DNA of 51,059 nt from Kiritimatiellota bacterium (GTDB lineage: Bacteria; Verrucomicrobiota; Lentisphaeria; Oligosphaerales; JAADHN01), in contig JAADHN010000153.1 of NCBI GenBank assembly GCA_013151865.1, forward strand, positions 53,435-104,493, given 5' to 3'. Below the pieces are notes generated by a model that made no database searches, had not been told where the DNA came from, and saw only the letters and a list, made by a program, of their open reading frames with translations. A program made the translations under genes and the position numbers. Positions 1-8,174 of the stretch are shown here, piece by piece; within the stretch, counting starts at the first letter, position 1, and each line of letters begins with the position of its first letter.

Positions 1-137
1 CCCCGGGGTGTCGGCGCGGGCCCGATCTCGGTCGCGGAAGCAGCGGGGTTCTTCTCGGCGGGATACGGCAACGCCGGCGCATGTCGCGTTGGAGCACAAG
101 AAATGCCCCCCCCGCGAGGATCGAGTCGCACGCCGTG
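1..137. other. Left edge, no gene recognised
   Basis: This stretch follows the rex stop codon. No reading frame with recognisable protein character or good start signal was found on either strand. It is GC-rich and contains a run of eight C near position 110. A gene that begins or ends beyond the left edge cannot be excluded. Confidence 0.4.
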
Positions 138-818
138 TCACCGCCCCACGTCGGCGTCCGGCACAAGGCCGGGCGAGGGCAGAGAGTCGTGGCCGCAGAA
201 GGCGGCGCAGGCAATCTGGATGAAAGAGCAAATGATCTGACGATTCTGGACGACCACACGAGCCGGAACTTTCAGACGCACCCGGGTGTAATTGAGAATT
301 CCCACAACTCCCGCCGCCACCAGCTTCGAAGCCGAGTCTTGGGCGGCTTCCTCGGGAACACTCAACGCCGCCACGCGTACGCGGCGATCTCGACAGATTT
401 CCGTCATACGGTCCGCGTGATCGATCCGGACCGCCCCGAGGTTCTTGCCCACGATGTTCGGGTCCACATCGAACGCCGCGACCAGATTCAACCCGTAATT
501 CGCCAACGGCACATGCAACGCCAAGACCGTCCCGAGACGACCGCAACCGACAATGGCCACACCCCGAGGCTCGGTCAGACCCAGCGCCTGCCGAATCGTC
601 CGTTCGAGGACGGGGACGCTGTAGCCCTGACCTACACGCCCCGTCTCCGCGAGGCAGAACAGGTCCTGCCGCACCTGATTCGCATTGTTGCCGTACAGTC
701 CGGCGAGTTCGCGGCTGGTTACCACGTCGACGCCGTTCTCCACGAGTTCTTCAAGAATGATCAGGTATTCAGACAGGCGGACGACGGTGGGCCAGGCGAT
801 TCGTTTCCTCCGAAGCAT
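138..818 (-). CDS. rex: Redox-sensing transcriptional repressor Rex
   Basis: Rex proteins sense the NADH/NAD+ ratio and repress fermentation and respiration genes when NADH is low. The 226-residue product has the family layout. An N-terminal winged helix (about 1-80) contains the segment NNANQVRQDL, matching the Rex recognition helix. A Rossmann domain follows, with the dinucleotide motif GCGRLG at about 91-96 and the downstream AFDVDP acidic strand end at about 115-120. Length is typical (about 210-230). The ATG at 818 is chosen because GGAG lies six bases upstream; an in-frame ATG at 836 has no such site. The gene lies downstream of the hydrolase gene on the same strand, separated by 385 bases holding its own promoter and a Rex-like operator, so autoregulation is likely. 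Family assignment is firm; the target genes are unknown. Confidence 0.93.
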   Translation of the reverse strand: MLRRKRIAWPTVVRLSEYLIILEELVENGVDVVTSRELAGLYGNNANQVRQDLFCLAETGRVGQGYSVPVLERTIRQALGLTEPRGVAIVGCGRLGTVLALHVPLANYGLNLVAAFDVDPNIVGKNLGAVRIDHADRMTEICRDRRVRVAALSVPEEAAQDSASKLVAAGVVGILNYTRVRLKVPARVVVQNRQIICSFIQIACAAFCGHDSLPSPGLVPDADVGR

Positions 819-1033
819 TTCGTTCTCCGGGGCCATGGGGAGGCCGTTTCTCCGTTGTCTATCTCCAGCAGACACTCCAGCCCAACTCTCTGTGTCGGGG
901 ACGCGCCGCAGTCGTCTGCCGCAAGCCCCTTCAGCGCCAGGACAAGCCTGCCGAGTCAACCGGTTCGCGCGGACTCCAGGTTCTTTTTCAAAACAGCCGG
1001 CTCTCGCCAACGCACCCCGGCTCCGGGCTTGGC

Positions 1034-1051
1034 ATGTTTACAGTTTAACAG
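1034..1051. promoter_or_regulatory. Candidate Rex operator (ROP site) upstream of rex
   Basis: The 18-base sequence ATGTTTACAGTTTAACAG matches the published Rex consensus TTGTTAA-N4-TTAACAA at 11 of 14 defined positions. It overlaps the -10 element of the proposed rex promoter, where a bound repressor would block RNA polymerase. Autoregulation by Rex is known in other bacteria; here it is inferred from position and sequence. Confidence 0.6.
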
Positions 1052-1069
1052 GCCGAAAGAAAAAGGCAA
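1042..1069 (-). promoter_or_regulatory. Promoter for rex
   Basis: On the minus strand TTGCCT (1069-1064) and TAAACT (1047-1042) are 16 bases apart, and the -10 is preceded by TGT, an extended -10 (TGn) motif. Transcription would start near 1035, giving a leader of about 215 bases before the rex ATG at 818. The -10 lies inside the candidate Rex operator. Confidence 0.5.
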
Positions 1070-1124
1070 GCCAGCAACAGGCAGGCGACCCGCAAAAAAG
1101 GGACAACCCTGTTTGTTTCCCAAC

Positions 1125-1144
1125 GGCCCCGTGTCGAAGGGGCC
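1125..1144 (-). terminator. Hairpin downstream of the hydrolase gene
   Basis: GGCCCC and GGGGCC form a perfect six-base stem with an eight-base loop, about 60 bases after the hydrolase stop codon and just before the rex promoter. There is no T-run, so it is at best a weak or Rho-assisted terminator. Its position fits separate transcription of the hydrolase and rex. Confidence 0.35.
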
Positions 1145-1203
1145 CAGCCCTCAGTAAATCGTGCCCACGCGCGACCATGCACCTTTTTTCGGACGGGCTC
1201 CGA

Positions 1204-3465
1204 CTATTCTCGGAGTTGCTCCAGGAGGGCGTCGACCAGGGCCGCTGCACCGGTCTGTTCCGGAGAGAGGCCCGGACAACGCAACGCCTCCGCTGCGCCC
1301 GCGGCGGAGTACACGGTGCGAACCAGCGTCGCCGCCTCCCGGGGCAGGGATTCTCCGACGATCACCGACAGTGGCCAGGGAGCGGACAGTGCAAGCAGCC
1401 CCCCCACGTCGCCGTACTTGACCGCCCCCGGAACGAACATGGGGTCATCCACTCGGTCCAAATCGTCGAAGCGGAAACCGCGACCGTCGACGGCCGCGAA
1501 AGGCACGGCCTCTCCCGTCACGAGGCGTGCGGCGGCGACGACCGCACCGGCAACGCGGCCCGTCCCCATCAGGCAAATACGCCGGGGTGCATCAGCGGCC
1601 CTTTGTGCGGCCGCCAAAGCGGTCAGCACGTCATGGACCCGTCGGCAGAACAGCGGTGGGTTATAGCCGAAAGTGTAGCCCACGTATGGAGCTTTGCCGC
1701 CGGGCACAAGTCTCTGCCGGGTGGGTGGGTGCTTGGACCCCGGGAATTCGCCCTGATCGAGCATGTCGATCCCTGCCACGGCAACGCCGCTTTCCAGCAG
1801 AGTCCGAACTTCCGGTCGGGGCGAACCGCCGGGCTCGAAAAGACCGCTCTTGCCGTCGTCCGTGACCCAGAGAACGAGGTCGCCGGCCCAGGAAGGCGGT
1901 TCGAGAACGAGTGCCGGCACCTGCTCGTGCCATGTCGTATTGTCCAGGAGCCAGAGGTCGACGGCAAAGGGACCGGCCATGGTCCGACCGACTTGACGCA
2001 TCTGAACGTCGCCGGCGCTATCGAGGCTGCGCCCGAGGATGGTCTGCCATGCCCCGCCGATAACCCGGCGAAAGGCCTCCAACCCCGCCCGGTCCCGGGG
2101 GACGAGCCCCCGGAACTGCTCCTCCCATCGCTTCGTCCACTCGCGAAGAAGACGGCGTTCCAACGCCTCGCCCTTCCGGTCGCCGGCAGGGCGAGTCGAT
2201 TCATCCCACACGCTCAATTCGCTGCCGGAGAGGAAAGTGTAATCGCGTTCGAGCACCGGATCCTCGAATCCGAGGTGGAAGAAACGATTGAGGAAACTAT
2301 ACATTCGGCCTCGGCTGACACTGTTGTAATTGTGGCCGAATTGCGGAAAAGAAAACAACGCGACCCGGTCCGGCGCGCCGAGTAGTTCGTAGAGATGTTT
2401 CAGCTCCGGGAAGCCTTTTTCCGGCATCTGCCGGGTCCAGTCGTCGGCCGCGGTCATCCCCAATGGCCGCGGTTTCTCTTCCCGGAAAGCGTCCGGGTGC
2501 GCGGCCAAGGCGGCAATATCCACGTTTCCCGCCCCGATGCGGAGGTAAGAGGCGTTTTCGCACGTACAGCCGCCCTGCATGGCCGTGGATACCATGACAG
2601 CGGGAAAGAGCAGAGCAGGCCGGTCGTCGATGGCGCCGAGAATGAACGTCTGGGTACCGCCCCCGCTGGCGCCGGTGACGGCGATCCGGTCCCGGTCCAC
2701 GTCCGGCAGGGAACAGAGGAAATCCAGGGCGCGAATGGAATCCCATGTCTGCAGCCCCATCATCGTTTGAAGCCGAAGTTCGGCGGCCGGACTGAAGAAT
2801 CCCCAATCGGAACGTGTATTCATGGCGTCCCGCATTCCGGGAGCGTGAGGCAACTGAATCGAGTCCGCATAACCGATCATGTCGTACACGAAGGCGGTAC
2901 AACCCATGCGGGCCAGCTGCACGCAGCGGGCCTGTATCGGGCTCCGCCCACCCTCCACAAACCGTTCCGCACCGTCGGCGATTTGTCGGCGAATGTTCCT
3001 GGGACCGGCGGCTTCGGCCGCGTCGTAAAAGCGCCCACCCGGCCAGTGGCCGTGCGGGCACAGTACGCCCGGACGCCCGCCCTGCGGCGCGGGTGCCTTC
3101 GGGCGATACAGCGTGCCGGTCACGAAAAAACCAGGGATCGATTCGAAAAACACTTTCTCGACCGTGTAGTCGTCGAACTCGCGGCGACCGTGAACGACGG
3201 CGTTGAGCGGGGTCCGCGGCGGCATGGGCCAAAGTCCGACGGCAAGCAGTACTTGCCGCCGCAGTTCCGCGGCGCGCACCGCCCATTCTTCCGGAGAACG
3301 AATGCGCCGACACGGAAAATAATCGTTCAAGGTACGCAACTTTTTCAGACGCTGATCGTCGGGCCGGGCACCCGCGGGCATGACACGAGGGGCAGCGCCG
3401 AAACTCACGAAACAGGCAGGCAGAAACGCAGCACCGAGTCGAAGGACGGAATGAGAATTGTTCAT
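1204..3465 (-). CDS. Secreted two-domain alpha/beta hydrolase, acetyl xylan esterase-like
   Basis: The 753-residue product starts with a probable signal peptide (about 1-25). An alpha/beta-hydrolase domain of the acetyl-xylan-esterase/dienelactone type follows. It shows LCPHGH (about 135-140, oxyanion region), the nucleophile elbow GASGGG with Ser267, and a candidate His in the segment FPQFGHNYN near 380. The C-terminal half (about 480-750) resembles a second hydrolase fold without a clear GxSxG motif and may be non-catalytic. Such proteins are common in PVC bacteria and are thought to deacylate plant or algal polysaccharides; the substrate cannot be read here. The ATG at 3465 has GAGG nine bases upstream. 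A GTG at 3480 in the same frame would add five residues ahead of the signal peptide and is less likely. It is divergent from the GH-like gene that starts at 3832. Confidence 0.8.
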   Translation of the reverse strand: MNNSHSVLRLGAAFLPACFVSFGAAPRVMPAGARPDDQRLKKLRTLNDYFPCRRIRSPEEWAVRAAELRRQVLLAVGLWPMPPRTPLNAVVHGRREFDDYTVEKVFFESIPGFFVTGTLYRPKAPAPQGGRPGVLCPHGHWPGGRFYDAAEAAGPRNIRRQIADGAERFVEGGRSPIQARCVQLARMGCTAFVYDMIGYADSIQLPHAPGMRDAMNTRSDWGFFSPAAELRLQTMMGLQTWDSIRALDFLCSLPDVDRDRIAVTGASGGGTQTFILGAIDDRPALLFPAVMVSTAMQGGCTCENASYLRIGAGNVDIAALAAHPDAFREEKPRPLGMTAADDWTRQMPEKGFPELKHLYELLGAPDRVALFSFPQFGHNYNSVSRGRMYSFLNRFFHLGFEDPVLERDYTFLSGSELSVWDESTRPAGDRKGEALERRLLREWTKRWEEQFRGLVPRDRAGLEAFRRVIGGAWQTILGRSLDSAGDVQMRQVGRTMAGPFAVDLWLLDNTTWHEQVPALVLEPPSWAGDLVLWVTDDGKSGLFEPGGSPRPEVRTLLESGVAVAGIDMLDQGEFPGSKHPPTRQRLVPGGKAPYVGYTFGYNPPLFCRRVHDVLTALAAAQRAADAPRRICLMGTGRVAGAVVAAARLVTGEAVPFAAVDGRGFRFDDLDRVDDPMFVPGAVKYGDVGGLLALSAPWPLSVIVGESLPREAATLVRTVYSAAGAAEALRCPGLSPEQTGAAALVDALLEQLRE

Positions 3466-3831
3466 CTTCAGGGACCTCACCTGTTTGCCTGGGCGAAGGT
3501 TGCGTGGCCGGGCTCAAACTATAGCCCCTTTAATTGAAATCGGACCGCTGTCGCCTCACGTGGGATTGCCCGCCACCCCGTTCCGCGGCATGGGCGTGTC
3601 CCGGGCCGCGGCGGCCCCATTGCAAGATCCGGGCCGGATTTCTGTTGGACTCATGCCGTGCGCAGGCGGCCCGCCCCGGTTCCGAAGCCGGAAAGGTTCC
3701 CGCAGAACCGAAGGAAGCGATCAAGGTCGGATCTGTCGAAAAGTTTCTTGGGCCGGTGTAGGTTGAGGCGGTTCCGCAAACCCGGGCCGCGATGCGAACT
3801 CCGGTGCCGACCCAACTTGGGAGGTGGCGCA
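3466..3831. other. Divergent intergenic region, promoter not resolved
   Basis: This 366-base region separates two divergently transcribed secreted-protein genes and must carry promoters for both. On the minus strand a TATAGT (3523-3518) could be a -10 for the hydrolase, but no acceptable -35 precedes it. For the plus-strand gene only the ribosome binding site GGAGG, just before 3832, is clear. A small hairpin, GGTTC-ccgca-GAACC, lies near 3695-3709. Confidence 0.4.
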
Positions 3832-6800
3832 ATGACACCGAAGACTTGGACGACGGGTGCGATCGTATTCGTTCTGAACCTTGTCGGCATGGCGGCCCCG
3901 CCGCGGACCCCGTTGTTGTGTCCGCCGGTCGCCCGCGGCCGCATCGTCCTGGACGGCAAATTGGATGAGCCCGCCTGGCGCGACGCCCAGCAAGCCTTGC
4001 CGGTGGCGGACATCGCATCCGGCGCGGCGGTCCGCCGGCAACCGACCGTCCTGGTTCTGCGGGACGCAACAACCCTCTACGTCGGAGCACGCCTGCCCAA
4101 GCCGAAAGGCGTCCGACCGAAGACCGCAGCGACGAAGCACGACGGCCCGGTGTGGGCCGACGATGCGCTCGAGGTGTTTCTCGATCCCGGTCGAACGCGC
4201 TCGAAATACTTTCAGTTCGTGGTCAACGCCGCCGGGGTCCGTTGGGACTCGTCCGGCAAAGACAATCGCTGGAACGCCCCGTGGCGGGCGGCCGTTTCGA
4301 CGACACCGGACACCACGGCATGGACGACCGAAATCGCGATCCCTTTCGCCAGTCTGGGCGGCCCACCGCAACCGGGCGCCGCGTGGGGATTCAACGTGGC
4401 CTGGGATCGGCAGACACCGTCGGCACGGGTGATGAGTTGGGCGGCGATGCGGGGCACACTGCACCAACCCGACGCATTCGGCCTGTTGCGGTTTACGGCG
4501 AACGCGCCGAGTGTACGTGCGGCGGAAATCCGCCTCTCACCCAGGCGCGGCAAAGTGGTCCTCGGTCTGCGGGTCGCGGCTGCCGATGGGCCTGTGACGC
4601 TGCGATGGTGGTTCGGTCCGGCGGACCGACTCGTCCAACGGCAGCAGGCAATAGTGGCCAAGGGCAGCGCCAAGACGGTGACGTTCCGGTCCGAACTGCC
4701 CCGGAAAGACGGTCTGCCCGAGCAAACCGGCCCCTGCACCGGGATTGTGACGGCCCGCGACAAGGGGACGGATCTGTTCCGAGCGGTCGTCGAAATGACC
4801 ATACCCCCCCCTCTCGACTTCACTGTGCGGAAATACCTGCTGCAAGCGCGTCGAATCGAAGTCGAATTCCAAGGCGGTTTGCTGGTGGAAAAACTGGGCG
4901 GGACGGGCCGAGTCGAGTGCACGCTGACCGCGGTCGGCGGCAAGCGCCCGGCGTCATCGGGCCGGACCGCCCTGGACAAGGCCGGACGCGGGACCGTGAC
5001 GCTCGACATTCGGGATGTCAGGCCGGGCCGGTACGAGCTTTCGGCGCGCGCATTCGCCGCGGACGGGAAAACTGTCTTCAACCGCCACCTCGACACACTC
5101 GATCTCCCCCCGCGACCCGAATGGCTCGGGAACCGAGAAGGATTCAGCGATAACGTCTTGGCGCCGTGGACCCCGATCGAAGTGCGGGGCTCGGCGGTAC
5201 GGCCGGCGTTGCGGGAATACCGCTGGGGCGCGCTTCCCTTCCCCGAAAGCGTGACGGCACGCGACAAGTCCATGCTGGCCGGGCCGATTCGGCTCATTGC
5301 GGTTGTGGACGGCCGAAAACAGGTCTGGCGGGGATCCGGGCCAAACTTTTCCAAGAAGACCCCGGCCCGGGTCGAATTCAGCACGCAGGCGCGAAGCGCG
5401 GATGCCGCTGTGCGCGGCAATCTTTGGTGCGAATACGACGGGTGTATCCGCTGCGACTGGGAACTCACCCTGGAACGCCCCGATACGCGCCTCGACAGCC
5501 TGGTGCTGGAGATCCCGTACCGCGCCGAACACGCACGTTACCTTTACCACTATCCCGGCCGATGGCGGTCCCGTTTCAACGCGGGCGCCCTGCCGCCGGA
5601 GGGCGCCATGATGGGTTTTCGTCCCTTCGTCTGGCTGGGAGACGAATGGCGCGGATTCGCTTGGTTCTGTCCCTCGGACGAGGCGTTTCGACCGGGAGAT
5701 CCGAACCGTGTAACCGAAATCGTGCGGCAGGGCGATACGGTTCTGCTGCGCATTCACTTGCTGGACAAACCCGAATTACCCGGCCAGTCGTTCCGGGCCA
5801 GGTTCGGGTTCGAGGCGACCCCGGTCCGGTCGAACCCGGAAGATGTTTGGGACTACCGCATCGTGCACACGGGCAACTACGGTCTCGAAAAGCGGCCTTG
5901 GTCTCCGCCGTTGTCTGTTCGTTGGCCGGCGAACGGCAACTTGGACGTTCGCGAAGGCACCCTCGAAGCGTGGGTGCGCCCGCAGTTCGACCCGAACGTC
6001 CCCGTCAAGCCCGGCGACCCGGGCCGCGGACGGTTCAACCGCAATTTCTTCCTCTTCGATTTCGGCGGATGGACGGTGGGGTACTACTGGAACATCGACG
6101 ACCGGGGCATGCGCTTGTATATACGCTCCCCGGACGGCAAGTATCCCGTCATCCTGGGAGCGCGCTGCAACTGGAAAAAGGGCGAGTGGCGCCACGTCGC
6201 GTTTTCGTGGGGGCGCGAGTTGCGTCTCTACAACGACGGCAAGCTCGTGGCGCGGCGCTCGTACCGGGGTTTGCTGCCGGTCGTACCGCGCGATTTGCGC
6301 GGCGGCAGCATCCGGCTCGGCGGCGGACAATGCGACATGGATGTGGACGACTTTACCGTCAGCAACGAGCAACACGAACCGCGCGGCGCCCACGCGGCAC
6401 TGGCGCCGGACGGACATGCCCTGCTGCTCGAATCGTTCGACACCATAGCGCGAACGCCGTCCGGAGTACACACGGTCCCGACAACAGCCCGCGGCGGCCG
6501 CGGCACCGCGGATCCCGACGTGCGGATGGTCCCTGGTCGATTCGGCTCGGCGGCGGCCTTGGCGTACCACGGACCGCCGGTCACGACGCTTGACCATTAC
6601 CGTAAGCTGGGCGTCCGGACCATCTGTTTCCACGAACATTGGTCTCGGATCCAAAATTACTTCGCACCGGCCGACCCCGAAGGCCTCCGCCGCCTAGTCA
6701 AGGCCTGCCACGAACGCGGCATTCGCCTCTTGGTCTATTATGGCTACGAATTGAGCAACATCGCCCCGGAATGGGACCTGTACCGGGACGAAATCTTGGT

Positions 6801-7704
6801 TCGGCCCCGGGCGGGCGGCTACCATCGCCAGCCCGAACAACGGTGCTATATCTGCTGCTACCGATCGCCCTGGCAGGATTACCTGGCCCGGGCCATTGCG
6901 CAGACCATGGACGAATACGGCGTCGACGGCGTCTACCTGGACGGAACGGCCAATCCGCACGGGTGTGCGAACTCCGCACACGGTTGCGGGTGGACCGACG
7001 CGGGGGGACGACGACACCGGACCTACCCGTTCTTTGCCGTCCGCCAAATGATGAAACGCATCTACACCATCGTAAAAACGCGCAACCCGACCGGACTTGT
7101 GAACGTGCATCAGTCCACATGCATGACCATCCCGTCGGTCGGTTGGGCCACGAGCTATTGGGACGGCGAGCAGTTCGGCGGCATCCCGCGCGACCCGAAA
7201 AACCGCCCACTCGACGTCCTGCCGCTGGACGCATTCCGGACCGAATTCATGGGCCGGAACTGGGGAGTGCCCGCCGAAATGCTGTGCTACGGCCGACCGT
7301 ACACGTACGCCGAGGCCTTGGCCATTGCCCTGCCGCACGACGTGCTCGTGCGTCCCAACAACATCGAATTGGCGGCAAGCATCTGGAAGACGGCGGCGGA
7401 CTTCGGTCGGAAGCAGGCCCGCTGGCTCCCCTACTGGGAGAATGGGGCGGAGGTCGCCGTCACGCCCGCCGCGGTGAAATGCAGCCTTTACACACGCGGG
7501 GCCCGCGGTGTGCTCGCGGTGATCAGCAACCTGGGCGATTCGCCGGCCGCAGCGCGTATCGCACTGGACCGGCGGCGACTCGGTCTGTCCGGAAAACTTC
7601 GGGCCCGAGACGCCCTGTCCGACAAGTCTATCCCTTGCCCCGACGGCGTCCTCAACCTGAAGCTGCAGCCGCTCGAGTTCCGTCTGCTGATCATCTCGAA
7701 ATAA
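3832..7704 (+). CDS. Large secreted CBM9-like / LamG-like / TIM-barrel glycoside hydrolase-like protein
   Basis: The 1290-residue product has a signal peptide (about 1-22). Next is a CBM9/DOMON-like carbohydrate-binding domain (about 35-220), recognised by GRIVLDGKLDEPAW and the AIPFASLG region. The middle is beta-rich, with a concanavalin A/LamG-like sandwich (about 700-860, EGTLEAWVRP). A C-terminal TIM-barrel of the GH-D/DUF6067 kind (about 920-1210) carries YGVDGVYLDGT near 1027-1037, where the Asp is a candidate catalytic residue, and a Cys/His-rich loop after it. A final beta domain completes it. It probably acts outside the inner membrane on a polysaccharide; the substrate is unknown. 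The ATG at 3832 has a strong GGAGG. Upstream in-frame codons have Arg-rich, non-coding character and were not used. Confidence 0.78.
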   Translation: MTPKTWTTGAIVFVLNLVGMAAPPRTPLLCPPVARGRIVLDGKLDEPAWRDAQQALPVADIASGAAVRRQPTVLVLRDATTLYVGARLPKPKGVRPKTAATKHDGPVWADDALEVFLDPGRTRSKYFQFVVNAAGVRWDSSGKDNRWNAPWRAAVSTTPDTTAWTTEIAIPFASLGGPPQPGAAWGFNVAWDRQTPSARVMSWAAMRGTLHQPDAFGLLRFTANAPSVRAAEIRLSPRRGKVVLGLRVAAADGPVTLRWWFGPADRLVQRQQAIVAKGSAKTVTFRSELPRKDGLPEQTGPCTGIVTARDKGTDLFRAVVEMTIPPPLDFTVRKYLLQARRIEVEFQGGLLVEKLGGTGRVECTLTAVGGKRPASSGRTALDKAGRGTVTLDIRDVRPGRYELSARAFAADGKTVFNRHLDTLDLPPRPEWLGNREGFSDNVLAPWTPIEVRGSAVRPALREYRWGALPFPESVTARDKSMLAGPIRLIAVVDGRKQVWRGSGPNFSKKTPARVEFSTQARSADAAVRGNLWCEYDGCIRCDWELTLERPDTRLDSLVLEIPYRAEHARYLYHYPGRWRSRFNAGALPPEGAMMGFRPFVWLGDEWRGFAWFCPSDEAFRPGDPNRVTEIVRQGDTVLLRIHLLDKPELPGQSFRARFGFEATPVRSNPEDVWDYRIVHTGNYGLEKRPWSPPLSVRWPANGNLDVREGTLEAWVRPQFDPNVPVKPGDPGRGRFNRNFFLFDFGGWTVGYYWNIDDRGMRLYIRSPDGKYPVILGARCNWKKGEWRHVAFSWGRELRLYNDGKLVARRSYRGLLPVVPRDLRGGSIRLGGGQCDMDVDDFTVSNEQHEPRGAHAALAPDGHALLLESFDTIARTPSGVHTVPTTARGGRGTADPDVRMVPGRFGSAAALAYHGPPVTTLDHYRKLGVRTICFHEHWSRIQNYFAPADPEGLRRLVKACHERGIRLLVYYGYELSNIAPEWDLYRDEILVRPRAGGYHRQPEQRCYICCYRSPWQDYLARAIAQTMDEYGVDGVYLDGTANPHGCANSAHGCGWTDAGGRRHRTYPFFAVRQMMKRIYTIVKTRNPTGLVNVHQSTCMTIPSVGWATSYWDGEQFGGIPRDPKNRPLDVLPLDAFRTEFMGRNWGVPAEMLCYGRPYTYAEALAIALPHDVLVRPNNIELAASIWKTAADFGRKQARWLPYWENGAEVAVTPAAVKCSLYTRGARGVLAVISNLGDSPAAARIALDRRRLGLSGKLRARDALSDKSIPCPDGVLNLKLQPLEFRLLIISK

Positions 7705-8162
7705 CCCGGAAGCCGAAAACTCGAGGCCAATGCGCGGCTTCCGTCCCCTCCGCGAAGGCCCCACGCACGGAGTCAGCGTCCATACAAGAAAGATCGTCCC
7801 TGTAAAGCGGTATCGTCGCCTTGCCCGGATCGCAACCAACAAACTCCACTACAAGCAAGCCGGCCTCACTCCAAGGTCGGGGTTCCGGCCCCATCGTCCG
7901 ACCGTTTTTCTGCCGGCGCCATCCCATGTGTCGGTCGTACGTGCGCGCCCGGTCTCCGGATCGAGCGCACCGGTAGCCAACTCCGACGAGCACGGACCTG
8001 TACGAGAAGCGGCGTGATCCATCCCGGTCGGTGCGGAACTCGAGCGTTCGCCGGTCGACCCCCGCCGTCTGCGGCCCCCGCGGCCTGCATCATGGGGTGT
8101 CGTGATTTCGGCCGTGCCACACACGGGATCAGCCGGAAAGCTCCGACCCCCGTGCCACGGGA
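7705..8162. other. Convergent intergenic region with repeats at its right end
   Basis: This 458-base stretch lies between two convergent genes. No reading frame is convincing. A minus-strand frame (7691-7993) has some natural-looking residues but no good start signal, and its GC content at third codon positions is lower than in the real genes. The right end contains a direct repeat nested in an inverted repeat, listed separately. No T-rich intrinsic terminator was found. Confidence 0.4.
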
Positions 8163-8174
8163 TCAGCCGAAATC
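8104..8174. repeat. Nested direct and inverted repeat over the helicase gene stop codon
   Basis: GATTTCGGC (8104-8112) and GCCGAAATC (8166-8174) form a perfect nine-base inverted repeat. Between and overlapping them a short unit occurs twice: GTGCCAC followed by GGGATCAGCCG. The first copy, near 8114-8135, has an extra ACAC between the two parts; the second, near 8152-8169, does not. The second copy includes the helicase gene stop codon (8163-8165). It may fold as a terminator for the minus-strand operon or be a tandem duplication of the gene end. Confidence 0.5.

Noticed and set aside
685-2385. Long open frame on the plus strand opposite rex and the hydrolase
   Set aside because: It is antisense to strongly supported genes, has no known domains and arises from high GC content.
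2395-3537. Plus-strand open frame opposite the hydrolase N-terminal half
   Set aside because: No domain match, unnatural composition, antisense to a good gene.
7691-7993. Minus-strand frame of about 100 residues next to the GH-like gene
   Set aside because: No ribosome binding site or recognisable domain, lower third-position GC, overlap with the gene end; could not be supported.
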